Source: UBA7662 sp943369355
Lineage (GTDB): Bacteria; Bacteroidota; Bacteroidia; UBA7662
DNA: 64,000 nt
Assembly: GCA_943369355.1 (NCBI GenBank)
Contig: CALRMX020000002.1
Location: 372,001-436,000, forward strand
Direction of reading: 5' to 3'
The notes under the pieces are model-generated. The model searched no databases and was not told where the DNA came from. It was given only the letters and a program-made list of their open reading frames with translations. A program made the position numbers and the translations under genes. Below are positions 35,149-44,524 of this stretch, one piece after another; within the stretch, counting starts at the first letter, position 1; each line of letters opens with the position of its first letter.

Positions 35149-36141
35149 TTATCCGTTAATGGCCTTCCAAAGTAAGTCTTTGAGCTGTACGAGGTTATAT
35201 CCTGTAACGGAAGAAATAAAAATAGAGGGAACTCCTGCTGGTAATTCTTTCTTTAGTTCTGTCATGAGTTCCTCATCGAGCATATCGGCTTTAGTGATGG
35301 CCAATAAGCGTTGCTTATGAATGAGCTCGGGGTTGAACTGTTCCAATTCGTTGATCAACACCTGGTACTCGGCTCGTATGTCGCGCGTATCGGCGGGAAT
35401 CATAAACAGCAGTATGCTATTCCGTTCAATATGACGTAAAAAGCGGTGGCCTAGTCCACGGCCTTCGTGCGCTCCTTCGATGATGCCGGGAATATCGGCC
35501 ATGACAAACGAACGATAATCGCGGTAGGGAACAATTCCTAAATTGGGCACCAGTGTGGTAAAGGGGTAGTCGGCTATTTCGGGTTTGGCTGCGGTGATAC
35601 TCGCCAAGAGTGTGCTTTTGCCTGCATTGGGGAAGCCAACCAATCCTACGTCGGCAAGTAATTTCAGCTCCAAGATTTTCCACTCTTCTTTCCCGTCTTC
35701 TCCCGGTTGGGCGTAGCGAGGGGTTTGATTGGTGGGACTTTTAAAATGGTGGTTGCCTAGCCCTCCACGGCCACCTTCGAGCAACACCTTTTCCTGACCG
35801 TCTTCCGTGATTTCGAAAAGGATTTCTCCACTTTCCGCATCTCTGGCCACCGTGCCAATGGGAACTTCCAGAATTTCATCTTTACCCCTAGCGCCACTTT
35901 TTAATCCAGCAGCGCCCTTTTGTCCATCTTCGGCAATAACGTGTTTACGGTACTTCAGGTGAAGCAGCGTCCAAAGCTGTGCGTTGCCCCGTAAGATGAT
36001 ATGACCTCCTCGGGCACCATCGCCACCATCGGGGCCGCCTTTGGCCGTGATTTTATCGCGATGAAAGTGAACAAAGCCTGCTCCGCCATGGCCTGAACGG
36101 CAGCAGATTTTAACGTAATCAACAAAATTGCTTTCGGCCAT
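35149..36141 (-). CDS. obgE: GTPase Obg/CgtA
   Basis: A 330-residue essential ribosome-assembly GTPase. The glycine-rich Obg fold covers 1-158 (GGPDGGDGARGGH), then the G domain has GFPNAGKS (169-176), the G3 motif DIPG (216-219) and TKAD. The extra C-terminal OCT domain of some homologues is absent, as is common in Bacteroidota. It follows adk after 12 bp in the hpt-adk-obgE order. Confidence 0.97.
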   Translation of the reverse strand: MAESNFVDYVKICCRSGHGGAGFVHFHRDKITAKGGPDGGDGARGGHIILRGNAQLWTLLHLKYRKHVIAEDGQKGAAGLKSGARGKDEILEVPIGTVARDAESGEILFEITEDGQEKVLLEGGRGGLGNHHFKSPTNQTPRYAQPGEDGKEEWKILELKLLADVGLVGFPNAGKSTLLASITAAKPEIADYPFTTLVPNLGIVPYRDYRSFVMADIPGIIEGAHEGRGLGHRFLRHIERNSILLFMIPADTRDIRAEYQVLINELEQFNPELIHKQRLLAITKADMLDEELMTELKKELPAGVPSIFISSVTGYNLVQLKDLLWKAING

Positions 36142-36153
36142 GAATTAAAAATA

Positions 36154-36729
36154 TCAGCGACGGGCGTCGATTGCAGTGCAAAGTGCACCAAAAATGGCGT
36201 CAATCTCGCCGATGCCGTCAATCTCGGTAAGCTTGCCTTGAGCGTTATAATATTCCGCTACTGCGGCTGTCTTCGATTCGTATTCGTGGATGCGTTTCCT
36301 GATTACTGTTTCATTGGCATCGTCGGGGCGGCCCGATTCGGCTCCGCGCAGCAGCAAACGGCGGGTAAGCTCTTCTTCGGTTACTCTGAGCGAAAGCATG
36401 CAACTGATTTTTTCGTTGTGGCCAGCGAGCAAGCGATCCAAGGCTTCGGCTTGCGCAATGGTGCGCGGGAAACCGTCGAAAATAAATCCACCTGCGGTTT
36501 TGTTGGCGTTTAGCTTGCTGTCGATCATGCCGATTACCACTTCATCGGGGACCAATATTCCCTGATCCATGAGTTTTTTGGCTTCCAACCCGAGTGCGGT
36601 ACCTGCAGCAATTTCGCTGCGTAAAATATCACCAGTAGATAAATGTACGAGCTTGTATTTTTCGATGAGATTTTGCGACTGAGTGCCTTTACCCGCACCT
36701 GGAGGGCCAAAAAGAACGATGTTCAACAT
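36154..36729 (-). CDS. adk: Adenylate kinase
   Basis: A 191-residue enzyme that interconverts AMP, ATP and ADP. P-loop GPPGAGKGT is at 8-16, the AMP-binding STGDILR at about 32, and DGFPR at about 85. It is the short-lid form, without zinc-finger cysteines. The start at ATG 36729 (MLNIVLFG) is the family's natural start; the upstream frame to 36774 adds 15 unrelated residues. It lies between hpt and obgE. Confidence 0.97.
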   Translation of the reverse strand: MLNIVLFGPPGAGKGTQSQNLIEKYKLVHLSTGDILRSEIAAGTALGLEAKKLMDQGILVPDEVVIGMIDSKLNANKTAGGFIFDGFPRTIAQAEALDRLLAGHNEKISCMLSLRVTEEELTRRLLLRGAESGRPDDANETVIRKRIHEYESKTAAVAEYYNAQGKLTEIDGIGEIDAIFGALCTAIDARR

Positions 36730-36844
36730 GGGCGTATAGATAACGAAAGCGCAAAAGTACGATAATCTGCGCACAATACAGGACCCGAAGCACCATTTCT
36801 ACGATTGGGTTATGCATACCGGCCGATAAACCGAACTCGTAGGT

Positions 36845-37390
36845 TTATTTTTCAGACTCCAATTGATACAAGCCCGGCAAATTCCGACCTCTACCATCGT
36901 AGTCGAGTCCGTAGCCCAAAAAGAAAATTTCAGGGACTTCAAAGGCGATGTAGTCGGGCTCGATAGCGTGCTGCAAAGCCTCCCTTTTGAGTAGAAAAGT
37001 GCAAATGCGCAAGGTGGCAGGCGATAGCGCTTCAAGGGCAGGCAAAAGTTTCATCATGGTATTGCCCGTATCGATGATGTCTTCCAAAATCACCACATGC
37101 CGGCCCTTTAAACTTTCGCTCAAACCTATCAAGCTGGTTACTTGACCGCTGCTTTGCATGCCACTGTAGCTCGCAAGCTTCACAAAACTCACCTCACAAT
37201 CGATGGTGATTTGTTTGAGCAGGTCGCTGGCAAACATGAACGATCCATTCAAAACGGCCAAAAACAAGGGGTCTTTGCCATCGTAGTCGCGGTCGATTTC
37301 ACGCCCCAGCGCCTGAATACGCTCTTGGATGCTCACCTCTTGGAGGTAGGGCACAAAACTTTTTCCGTGTACAAATACCCGTGGCCTCAT
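36845..37390 (-). CDS. hpt: Hypoxanthine phosphoribosyltransferase
   Basis: A 181-residue purine salvage enzyme with the PRPP-binding motif EDIIDTGNT (103-111), the PPi loop near LNGSFMF (48-54) and the C-terminal region FLGYGLDYDGRGRN. It overlaps the LysM glucosaminidase gene by 4 nt and is followed by adk after 115 bp. Confidence 0.95.
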   Translation of the reverse strand: MRPRVFVHGKSFVPYLQEVSIQERIQALGREIDRDYDGKDPLFLAVLNGSFMFASDLLKQITIDCEVSFVKLASYSGMQSSGQVTSLIGLSESLKGRHVVILEDIIDTGNTMMKLLPALEALSPATLRICTFLLKREALQHAIEPDYIAFEVPEIFFLGYGLDYDGRGRNLPGLYQLESEK

Positions 37391-38880
37391 TCCGATACGA
37401 TGAGCTCCATGCCCAGTTTGATGTTGTTGTCGGCGAGATTGTTCAAACTTTTCAGCCTGTCGACACTGATGCCGTAACGTTTGGCGATGTTGAACATGGT
37501 ATCGCCTTTGGCAACGGTATGTTTTTTAGGACCTGCAGGTGTTGGTTTGGTTTCTTGGTCGGTTGGAACAGCTTCTCCTGGTTTTTCTGCTGGCTTGGTA
37601 GGCAAGACCACTTCGGTGCCAGGTTTCAACGGTTGCCGTATTTCTTCATTTTTTGGAGGCACAGGTACTGGAATGGGCTCCTTGGCGGGTTCGGCTTTCG
37701 CCGGTGCAGGTGCAGTTGGAGGTACAGCAAGGCTGTCCTTCGGTTTAACTTCTCCGCCTGCTCCTGTGCTGATGGAGGCGCCAGTTTGTTGTTTTACCGG
37801 TATAGGCGTTGGCGGTGGTGTTGGCTTTTCGAATTTAACAGGAGCCTCAGGTTTTACCAGTGCTGCGGCCTTCCGGTCGCGCTCCATGATCAAGGTTTGC
37901 AACTCCTCCCTGGTTCTAACCTTGGGGCGGTCGGCTCTTTTGTTGTACAAAAGGGCAATTTCTCCTTCGGCCAGTTCTTCACCTGCTTTCAGTTGATTTT
38001 TGCGGCGCAAAGCAGCCATACTCACGCCATACTTTTGGGAAATGTCGCGCAAACTTTCGTAGGTGCCTACGGTATGTTCACGCTGCTGTCGGTTGCTCTT
38101 CTTTTTGGGTGCCAAGTACACTTTGTCGCCTTCGGCAAAGCGCAAGTCGTTTTCAATATCGTTGTACTTCAAAATCTGCCAAGGGTAGAGGCCAGTACGT
38201 TCGGCCACAGCCAACGGACTTTCACCAGCGCGGGCACAAACCACTTTTACACCATTGAACTTAAACACGCCTTCTTTGCAATCAGACGGCACTTTGGGTG
38301 CCGCGGGCGTTGCTGGAGTGTGTACAGCCACCGGACCGGGTTTGCCAGCCGGGTTTTTTACCAACAGTGCGAGCTGCTCAGGGGTAACCTTGTCGTAAGC
38401 GCTGAGGCCTAGCTCTTCGATTTGTTTGATGAGCAGGGGAGCGTAATTGGGGTTGGTGGCGTAACCTGCCGCCTTCAATCCGTGCGCCCAGCCTGCATAA
38501 TCAGTGATGTCGAGCTTAAATAAACTGGCGTAACGCTCGCGCGACTTCAAAAAGGCGGCGTGGTCTAAATAGCTGTCGAGCACCGACTGATATTTGCGGA
38601 AGCACTCGTCTTTGGCGTCGTCGTCCATGGTGTAGGTTTCGCCAGTCCACTCTTTGTGGCACTTGATGCCAAAATGATTGTTGGCTACCGTGGCGAGCGG
38701 GCTTTTACCCACGCCCGATTCCAGCAATCCTTGTGCAAGGGTAATACTTGCAGGAACACCAGTACGGTGCATATTTTCGATGGCCAGGTATTTATATTGT
38801 TCTACGTAAGCCTTTTTGTCGTCGGTAGCTTGCCCGAAGAGCAGGCTTGGTAGCAGTAAAAGGAGCAGCAGTTGTTTCAT
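37387..38880 (-). CDS. Secreted glucosaminidase with three LysM domains
   Basis: The 497-residue product has a signal peptide (1-17, ending LFGQ). A GH73-type beta-N-acetylglucosaminidase domain follows (about 25-170; probable acid E54 in GLLESGVGKS). LysM-like domains lie near 208-255 and 268-312, then a proline-rich linker (about 340-440), and a third LysM at the C-terminus (HTVAKGDTMFNIAKRYG). It hydrolyses peptidoglycan in the envelope. It starts 3 bp after the O-methyltransferase stop and overlaps hpt by 4 nt. Confidence 0.9.
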   Translation of the reverse strand: MKQLLLLLLLPSLLFGQATDDKKAYVEQYKYLAIENMHRTGVPASITLAQGLLESGVGKSPLATVANNHFGIKCHKEWTGETYTMDDDAKDECFRKYQSVLDSYLDHAAFLKSRERYASLFKLDITDYAGWAHGLKAAGYATNPNYAPLLIKQIEELGLSAYDKVTPEQLALLVKNPAGKPGPVAVHTPATPAAPKVPSDCKEGVFKFNGVKVVCARAGESPLAVAERTGLYPWQILKYNDIENDLRFAEGDKVYLAPKKKSNRQQREHTVGTYESLRDISQKYGVSMAALRRKNQLKAGEELAEGEIALLYNKRADRPKVRTREELQTLIMERDRKAAALVKPEAPVKFEKPTPPPTPIPVKQQTGASISTGAGGEVKPKDSLAVPPTAPAPAKAEPAKEPIPVPVPPKNEEIRQPLKPGTEVVLPTKPAEKPGEAVPTDQETKPTPAGPKKHTVAKGDTMFNIAKRYGISVDRLKSLNNLADNNIKLGMELIVSE

Positions 38881-38883
38881 GGG

Positions 38884-39519
38884 TCAATTTTTTCGGATGA
38901 GCTGAATGCCGTCGCGTATCGACAGCAGCAGATTGGTCACGCGCGGGTCGGCGCTCACCTTTTGGTTGAAAGCATGTAGCGCCGCAGTGTCTTTGTCGTG
39001 TTTCTCGTCGGCTACACGGCCGCTCCACAACACATTATCGGCCAGAATAAACCCGCCTGAGGGCACGCGGTCGATAATCATGTCGTAATAGCGGGCGTAG
39101 TTCTGCTTGTCGGCATCGATAAACACGAGCTCAAAATTACCTTCCAGCTGTGGTATGATGTCAACAGCATTGCCGAAGTATTGCACAATGCGTTCCTCAA
39201 CGCCGCAAAGCTGGTAATATTTTGCGGTAATGTCTTCGAGCTCGGCATTGATGTCGATGGTATACAGCGTACCTCCCTCTGCCAAACCTTTGGCCATACA
39301 AATGGCAGAGTATCCGGTAAAGGTCCCGATTTCGAGTATTTGTTTGGGGCGAATCATGCTGCTGATGAGCTCGAGCAACAAACCCTGCTGGTGGCCACTC
39401 ACCATCTGAGGCAGCTGATGTTTGAGGTGTGTTTCGCGGTTGAGAGCTGCCAGCAGCTCATTTTCGGGGCTGCTGTGGTTTTCGATGTAACGGGTAAGTT
39501 GCGGGGGAAAAAAGTCCAT
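38884..39519 (-). CDS. SAM-dependent O-methyltransferase (CCoAOMT type)
   Basis: A 211-residue class I methyltransferase with the SAM motif ILEIGTFTGYSAICMAKG and the metal-site region FIDADKQNY and DNVLWSGRV. It is similar in length and pattern to bacterial caffeoyl-CoA-type O-methyltransferases; its real substrate is unknown. Its ATG overlaps the M16 peptidase stop by one base (TAATG). Confidence 0.9.
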   Translation of the reverse strand: MDFFPPQLTRYIENHSSPENELLAALNRETHLKHQLPQMVSGHQQGLLLELISSMIRPKQILEIGTFTGYSAICMAKGLAEGGTLYTIDINAELEDITAKYYQLCGVEERIVQYFGNAVDIIPQLEGNFELVFIDADKQNYARYYDMIIDRVPSGGFILADNVLWSGRVADEKHDKDTAALHAFNQKVSADPRVTNLLLSIRDGIQLIRKN

Positions 39520-40754
39520 TAGCTTTTTGGCAGATAAATTAAACTACTCAATTGGTCGGGGGCAAATAATTCGTTGGCGATTTGCTGAAGTTCACTGGCG
39601 CTTACTTCCTCAAAACGGGCAATTAGTTCGGGTAGGGTGTCTATGCGTCCGAAGTCGAATAGGCTGGTGCCCAGGGCAAGCATGAGGCTTGTACGGCTCT
39701 CTTCGTTCATCACCAGTCGACTGATGAGCTGCTGCTTGGCTTGTTGCAGCTGAATACGCCCGAGGGGTTTTGTGCGCAGTTTTTCGAGCTCTTTGCGCAC
39801 TAAGCGCAGTACACGCTGCACATACTCGGGATCGCAACTGAAGTATACATACCACAGGCCGGTGTCGCTGTAGGCATTGTAATTCGACTCGATGGAGTAA
39901 ACCAGTCCATTCCGTTCACGTATGCTCAGGTTGAGCCGCGAATTCATGCCATCGCCTCCGAGGAGGTTATTCAACAGCAGCAGGCCTGCCCGCCGCGGGT
40001 GGTTGGCGGCGTAGGCAAGATTCCCCAAAACGGCATACGCCTGCGTTGCATTTTTTACAAGCTCAAGCTGAAAAGGCGTATACGCCAGTTGCAGCTTCGG
40101 CCGCTGTACCGCCTCTCGATGCGGATAACGCTCGAGAACGGGTTTTACTTTTCGTAAAAATTGGGTGGCAGAAAGGGGCCCGACATAACTGAACACCAAC
40201 TGATCGGCAGCATACTGCCGGTCGCGGAACGCTGCCACAGCCTCACGCGTGAAGCCGCCCACACTTTCGGCCGTGCCAAGTATGGGGCTAGCCAGGGGAG
40301 TGTCGCGAAAAACGAGGGCTTCGAAGTCGTCGAGTAAACTCTCGTCGTGATAATCCTGGTATTGGTTGATTTCGTCGATCACTACCTGACGCTCTTTGAG
40401 CAATTCTTTTTCAGGAAAATCCGCATGAAAAAGAATGTCGGTAAGCAACTCAAAAGCACGAGGAAAATACGCGTTGCGAAAGGCTGCATGCAAGGCTGTA
40501 CGCTCTTTGGTGGTGTATGCGTTGAGGTCGCCCCCCACCACATCGAGCCGCGAAAGAATGTGGAACGACTTCCGTTTGGGGGTGCCTTTAAACAGCATAT
40601 GTTCGAGGAAGTGCGCCATACCGGTTTCTTGTGGGTGCTCGTCGCGAGTACCGGTATTGATGATGAAACCGCAATGGGAGATCTCACTGCCCTGAATCTG
40701 TTTGTGAACCAATCGGATGCCGTTGGCCAGTTCGTAATGCTGATGATCGGTCAT
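39519..40754 (-). CDS. M16-family zinc peptidase
   Basis: A 411-residue inverzincin with the inverted zinc motif HFLEH at 48-52 and the active N-terminal domain, followed by a second M16 domain with the R/Y region. There is no signal peptide, so it acts in the cytoplasm or is a processing peptidase. It is similar to the processing-peptidase group. A TATCTTCG box at 40761-40768 on the minus strand may be its -7 element, 6 nt before the start. It is the first gene of the run down to obgE. Confidence 0.92.
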   Translation of the reverse strand: MTDHQHYELANGIRLVHKQIQGSEISHCGFIINTGTRDEHPQETGMAHFLEHMLFKGTPKRKSFHILSRLDVVGGDLNAYTTKERTALHAAFRNAYFPRAFELLTDILFHADFPEKELLKERQVVIDEINQYQDYHDESLLDDFEALVFRDTPLASPILGTAESVGGFTREAVAAFRDRQYAADQLVFSYVGPLSATQFLRKVKPVLERYPHREAVQRPKLQLAYTPFQLELVKNATQAYAVLGNLAYAANHPRRAGLLLLNNLLGGDGMNSRLNLSIRERNGLVYSIESNYNAYSDTGLWYVYFSCDPEYVQRVLRLVRKELEKLRTKPLGRIQLQQAKQQLISRLVMNEESRTSLMLALGTSLFDFGRIDTLPELIARFEEVSASELQQIANELFAPDQLSSLIYLPKS

Positions 40755-40830
40755 GAACTGCGAAGATACACAAGGGTTTGGCGCCCTGTGTGCCTATTCC
40801 GAGAAACAAAAAACAACGTATTATCAATCC

Positions 40831-40863
40831 TTTGATTTTTACTCGTATAAATTTGTATTTTGG
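40831..40863 (+). promoter_or_regulatory. Bacteroidota-type promoter for the LytTR regulator
   Basis: TTTG (40831-40834), a 21-bp spacer and TATTTTGG (40856-40863) match the -33/-7 pattern. The ATG follows at 40888. Confidence 0.6.
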
Positions 40864-40887
40864 ACTCCGTAAAGCACCCCTTACCGA

Positions 40888-41604
40888 ATGGATTGCCTGA
40901 TTGTCGACGATGATATCTTGTCACGTAAAGTGTTGAAGCGCTTTATTGATCAAACCGACTTCCTGTCGTCGGTGAAAGAGTGTGGAAGTGCCATTGAGGC
41001 CAACAGGTATCTCATGAGTAATACCTGCGATTTGTTGTTTCTCGACGTTGAAATGCCGGGTATGACCGGGCTTGAGCTCATCAGCATACTCCGCACTAAA
41101 CCACAGATCATCCTGGTAAGCAGTAAAAAAGAATATGCGGTAGATGCATTCGATAACGATGCCATCGACTACTTGGTAAAGCCTGTGGCTTACAGCCGCT
41201 TTTTGAAGGCATGTCAAAAAGCGTGGCAGCTGCGTGAGGAGCAGAAAAAGGCGCCCATTCCCGACAAACAACCCGAGCTAGAATACATTTTCCTGAAAGT
41301 AGATTCAAGTTGGCTAAAACTCCAGCTGAGCGATATCCTTTACGTGCAAGCTTTAGCCGACTACGTATGCATTTTCGCCAAAGCAGGCGCCGAGGTGAAA
41401 CGTTATGTGATACATAGCACTATGAAAGCCGTAGAGAAGAAGCTTACAGGTGAGAATTTTGTGCGCGTGCACCGCAGTTATATTGTGAATACCCACAACG
41501 TATCGTCGTTTAGTAACGATACCCTCTTTATTGCCGACAAGCAGCTGCCCATTGGCATTACCTACAAAAACAGCATACTTCAGCTGCTGGGTAAAAACGT
41601 TTAA
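40888..41604 (+). CDS. LytTR-family response regulator
   Basis: The 238-residue protein has a receiver domain (1-120) with the acidic pocket DDD near 7-9, the phospho-acceptor D53 (LFLDVEMPG) and the conserved K97. It has a LytTR DNA-binding domain (about 135-235), with ILYVQALADYVCIF and FVRVHRSYIVN. No LytS-like kinase is adjacent. Target promoters are unknown. Confidence 0.93.
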   Translation: MDCLIVDDDILSRKVLKRFIDQTDFLSSVKECGSAIEANRYLMSNTCDLLFLDVEMPGMTGLELISILRTKPQIILVSSKKEYAVDAFDNDAIDYLVKPVAYSRFLKACQKAWQLREEQKKAPIPDKQPELEYIFLKVDSSWLKLQLSDILYVQALADYVCIFAKAGAEVKRYVIHSTMKAVEKKLTGENFVRVHRSYIVNTHNVSSFSNDTLFIADKQLPIGITYKNSILQLLGKNV

Positions 41605-41608
41605 TTTT

Positions 41609-42502
41609 TCAGAGCAAGACGATACTGGCAACGCCAGTAAGGATGAGTATTTTGAGCAAGGTATTTACTTTGCCAAAATCGGCCGGGCGTTTCGCGCGTT
41701 GAATCCAGCCAGCCGTAATGGCCAGCATAATCCCGCAGCTCACAAAGTACCACAACAAACCTTCGAGGGGTTTGGTGGCGTATAGGAGACTAAATGGCAG
41801 TATGCCGCTTACAATTAAAACATAAAGGAGCTGCTTGGTACGACGTATGCCATGCACCACTGGCACGGTTTGGTAACCGTACAACAAATCACCCTTCATG
41901 TTCTCGAGGTCTTTCACAATTTCCCGAATTAAGGTGATGAGCACGATAAAAATGGCATACACCAAAATGGTTTGATTCACCATGCGGTAGTACACACACA
42001 CCGCAAAAAAGGCTGCAACGGTGAGCGTGGCTGCTGCCAAATTGCCCAAAAACGGCTTCTTTTTGAGTTTATGCGAATAAAACCATAATCCAAAAGCAAA
42101 AAGACCATTGAAGACTACCAACGATGGTTTGAGGGCCAAACTCAACAGCAAAGCCAAGCCATTCACGAGCAAATACCCCCTGAAAGCATGGGTTTTGGTA
42201 AGCACTCTGCCGATAATCACCTCGTCGGGTCGGTTGGCGAGGTCTTTTTCCATATCGTAAAAGGCATTGATGATATAACCTCCTGCAATTACGAGTCCTG
42301 TGGCCGATACTACGCCAAACAAGCGGAGGTCGAACACCACGGCGTACCAGGCCACATCGTGATGCAAGATGAAGTAGGCTGCTAAATATTGGGCAAGGGC
42401 CACCACCAGCAAATTGTACCACCGGATGAGCGACAAAAAAACCAGCCCCCGAATGAGTTTACGGCGCTGGTTGGTAGTAAACAAGTGGATGTTGCTGGCC
42501 AC
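41609..42502 (-). CDS. UbiA-family prenyltransferase
   Basis: A 297-residue membrane prenyltransferase with about eight to nine segments. The first Mg-diphosphate motif is NAFYDMEKD (N79, D83, D87), and the second is in DLENMKGD. Bacteroidota homologues are often labelled geranylgeranylglycerol-phosphate geranylgeranyltransferase, but the acceptor here is not established. It follows mevalonate kinase after 3 bp, so the operon may join prenyl-diphosphate supply and use. Confidence 0.88.
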   Translation of the reverse strand: MASNIHLFTTNQRRKLIRGLVFLSLIRWYNLLVVALAQYLAAYFILHHDVAWYAVVFDLRLFGVVSATGLVIAGGYIINAFYDMEKDLANRPDEVIIGRVLTKTHAFRGYLLVNGLALLLSLALKPSLVVFNGLFAFGLWFYSHKLKKKPFLGNLAAATLTVAAFFAVCVYYRMVNQTILVYAIFIVLITLIREIVKDLENMKGDLLYGYQTVPVVHGIRRTKQLLYVLIVSGILPFSLLYATKPLEGLLWYFVSCGIMLAITAGWIQRAKRPADFGKVNTLLKILILTGVASIVLL

Positions 42503-42505
42503 GAC

Positions 42506-43447
42506 TCAGAAGCGGTAAATCACCTCGAGTTCGTAGTCTTTCAGCATTTTTTGGGCCTTTTCGTAATCTTGCGTGAAGCCGAGTATGTATCCTCCTCCGC
42601 CCGATCCACAAAGTTTCAGGTAATAGGCTCGCGAGTCGATACCCTGTTTCCATAGCGCATGGAACAAATCGGGTATCATAGGCTGGAAATTGTCGAGCGC
42701 TAATTGCGATAACTTGCGCAGGTTGCGAAAGAGTGGCTTCACATCGCCCTTGACGAACGACTTGATGCACTCGTTGTTGTATTTCACAAATTCGTTCCGA
42801 ATCATCGACCGGAAACCTTCGTTTTTTAACCGTTCGAGGAAGAGGTTTACCAGCGGTTGTGTTTCGCCTGGTTCACCGGTATTCAGCAGAAAAATGGCTC
42901 CGGCGCCGCTCGCTTCCATAACGGGTAGGTCAACGGTTCCCAAGTCGGTTTTGCTGTTGATGAGAATCGGAATTTTCAAGTAACAAATCAGCGGGTCCAT
43001 ACCCGACGAGCGGCCGTGGAAATACGACTCGAGGCCACCCAAGATTCCTTTGAGTTTTAAAATATCGTCGGGGTGGAGGTTATCGCCTCCCGCAATCTTG
43101 TCGAGTGCATAACGGTCGTAGGTAGCGGCTACCAAGGCTCCCGAGCTCCCGATACCAAAACCTTGCGGTATGCTCGAGTCGAAGTACATGCCTCGCGACA
43201 ATTCTTCCGAAAAACGGGGCAAGTCGAGCTGTACGGGGAGTTCGCCATCTTTGGCACGGGCTTCCAGCCAGCTAAAGTAGCGGCGCAGATGTTCGTTGCT
43301 TTGACCAGCGGCTTCGCCCTCAGTATCGGTAAACGAAAATGCAGCCTGGTAATGCCGGTACGGTATGCTTAGGCCCATCGAATCTTCAATGATGCCATAC
43401 TCCCCAAAGAGCAGGATTTTGGCGTAATAGAGCGATTCTTTAATCAT
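42506..43447 (-). CDS. Mevalonate kinase (GHMP family)
   Basis: A 313-residue GHMP kinase with the N-terminal ILLFGEYGIIEDSMGLSIP, the ATP loop GFGIGSSGALV (97-107) and the C-terminal GSGGGGYILGF. It phosphorylates mevalonate. Function is assigned from family and position: the cluster also holds HMG-CoA reductase and the decarboxylase. It starts 6 bp after the decarboxylase stop. Confidence 0.87.
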   Translation of the reverse strand: MIKESLYYAKILLFGEYGIIEDSMGLSIPYRHYQAAFSFTDTEGEAAGQSNEHLRRYFSWLEARAKDGELPVQLDLPRFSEELSRGMYFDSSIPQGFGIGSSGALVAATYDRYALDKIAGGDNLHPDDILKLKGILGGLESYFHGRSSGMDPLICYLKIPILINSKTDLGTVDLPVMEASGAGAIFLLNTGEPGETQPLVNLFLERLKNEGFRSMIRNEFVKYNNECIKSFVKGDVKPLFRNLRKLSQLALDNFQPMIPDLFHALWKQGIDSRAYYLKLCGSGGGGYILGFTQDYEKAQKMLKDYELEVIYRF

Positions 43448-43453
43448 CTTTCG

Positions 43454-44524
43454 TTATGCGATTTCAATGGGTCCTTGTCCGATGCTGTCGCAAATATAGC
43501 CTTTTTCGCTGAGCAAACTTTTCAGTTCACTTTCGATGAAGGCGATAACCGCTTCGTGATCAGCACCAAAATAAATTAGATGTACATTGGCGCCAGCATC
43601 TAATGTAAAATAAACGGGGAGCCCTGTTTGTTTTCGGAAGGCCCATATTTTTTCGATAACGGCCACCGATTCGGGCTTGAACAACAAAAAGTAAGGCTGC
43701 GATGTCATCATGAGGGCGTGCAACATCAACGCTTCACGCTCTACCAATTCACCAAATCCGTGTACATCGCCTGTGGCCAAAAGCGGCAACAATTGGTCGA
43801 TGTTTTCGTGCGCCACCTCAAAACGGCGGGTGGCAAAAGGATTTTTGTGCATCAAATCGTGGCCTACGGTGCTGCTCACCGATTTTTCTCCGGCATGTAC
43901 CAACAAAACGGCGTCGCGGAGGCTGTGAAAAACGGCATGCGTTTCACCTCGGTAAGGGGTGCCATACAAGTCGCTGGCGCCGGGTAAAGCGGCGTGTTGG
44001 CCCCAGCTAACCAGTCCGCCGTAAACCGACCGGCAGGCGCTGCCCGAACCAATCCGTGCCAAAAACGAAGCCTTTTGCAGGAAATTTTCCTGCGTCATGG
44101 CCTGCTCGGTGAGTTGTGCCTCGAGTGTACAAAGTGCCAAGGCGAGCGCACTCATGCCCGAGGCCGATGAGGCAATTCCACTCGAATGCGGGAAGCTGTT
44201 GCTGGTTTCGAGCACCACATCTAGATCGGTCAAAAGGGGCAATTGGGGCTGAATGGCGGCCAAAAACTTGTTCACCTTCACTTCAAATTTCTCGTTGCGC
44301 TTGCCGTCGAGGTAAAGCTCAAGGCTACCCACGGCTCCTTTTCGCGCTTGCCAGTGCAAACGGGTGTCGGTGGCGCAAGCATCGAGGGTGAAGCTGATCG
44401 ACGGGTTGGCGGGTATCTGAAATCCGGTTTTGCCCCAATATTTTACCAGAGCAATGTTCGATGGACTTCTCCATCGGCTGCTACCCGGTGCGGTGGACCA
44501 TGCGTGATAGTTAGCTTCAAACAT
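43454..44524 (-). CDS. mvaD: Diphosphomevalonate decarboxylase
   Basis: A 356-residue GHMP-fold enzyme that turns diphosphomevalonate into isopentenyl diphosphate with ATP. Conserved segments are NIALVKYWGK, the phosphate loop SNSFPHSSGIASSASG, and SVYGGLVSWG. The start at ATG 44524 (MFEANYHAW) overlaps the stop of the GYDIA kinase gene by one base. The longer frame to 44581 lies inside that gene and is rejected. Confidence 0.94.
   Translation of the reverse strand: MFEANYHAWSTAPGSSRWRSPSNIALVKYWGKTGFQIPANPSISFTLDACATDTRLHWQARKGAVGSLELYLDGKRNEKFEVKVNKFLAAIQPQLPLLTDLDVVLETSNSFPHSSGIASSASGMSALALALCTLEAQLTEQAMTQENFLQKASFLARIGSGSACRSVYGGLVSWGQHAALPGASDLYGTPYRGETHAVFHSLRDAVLLVHAGEKSVSSTVGHDLMHKNPFATRRFEVAHENIDQLLPLLATGDVHGFGELVEREALMLHALMMTSQPYFLLFKPESVAVIEKIWAFRKQTGLPVYFTLDAGANVHLIYFGADHEAVIAFIESELKSLLSEKGYICDSIGQGPIEIA

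Noticed and set aside
37381..38412. 343-codon ORF antisense to the LysM glucosaminidase
   Set aside because: It overlaps a gene with signal peptide, GH73 and LysM domains, and its own translation is low-complexity aromatic.
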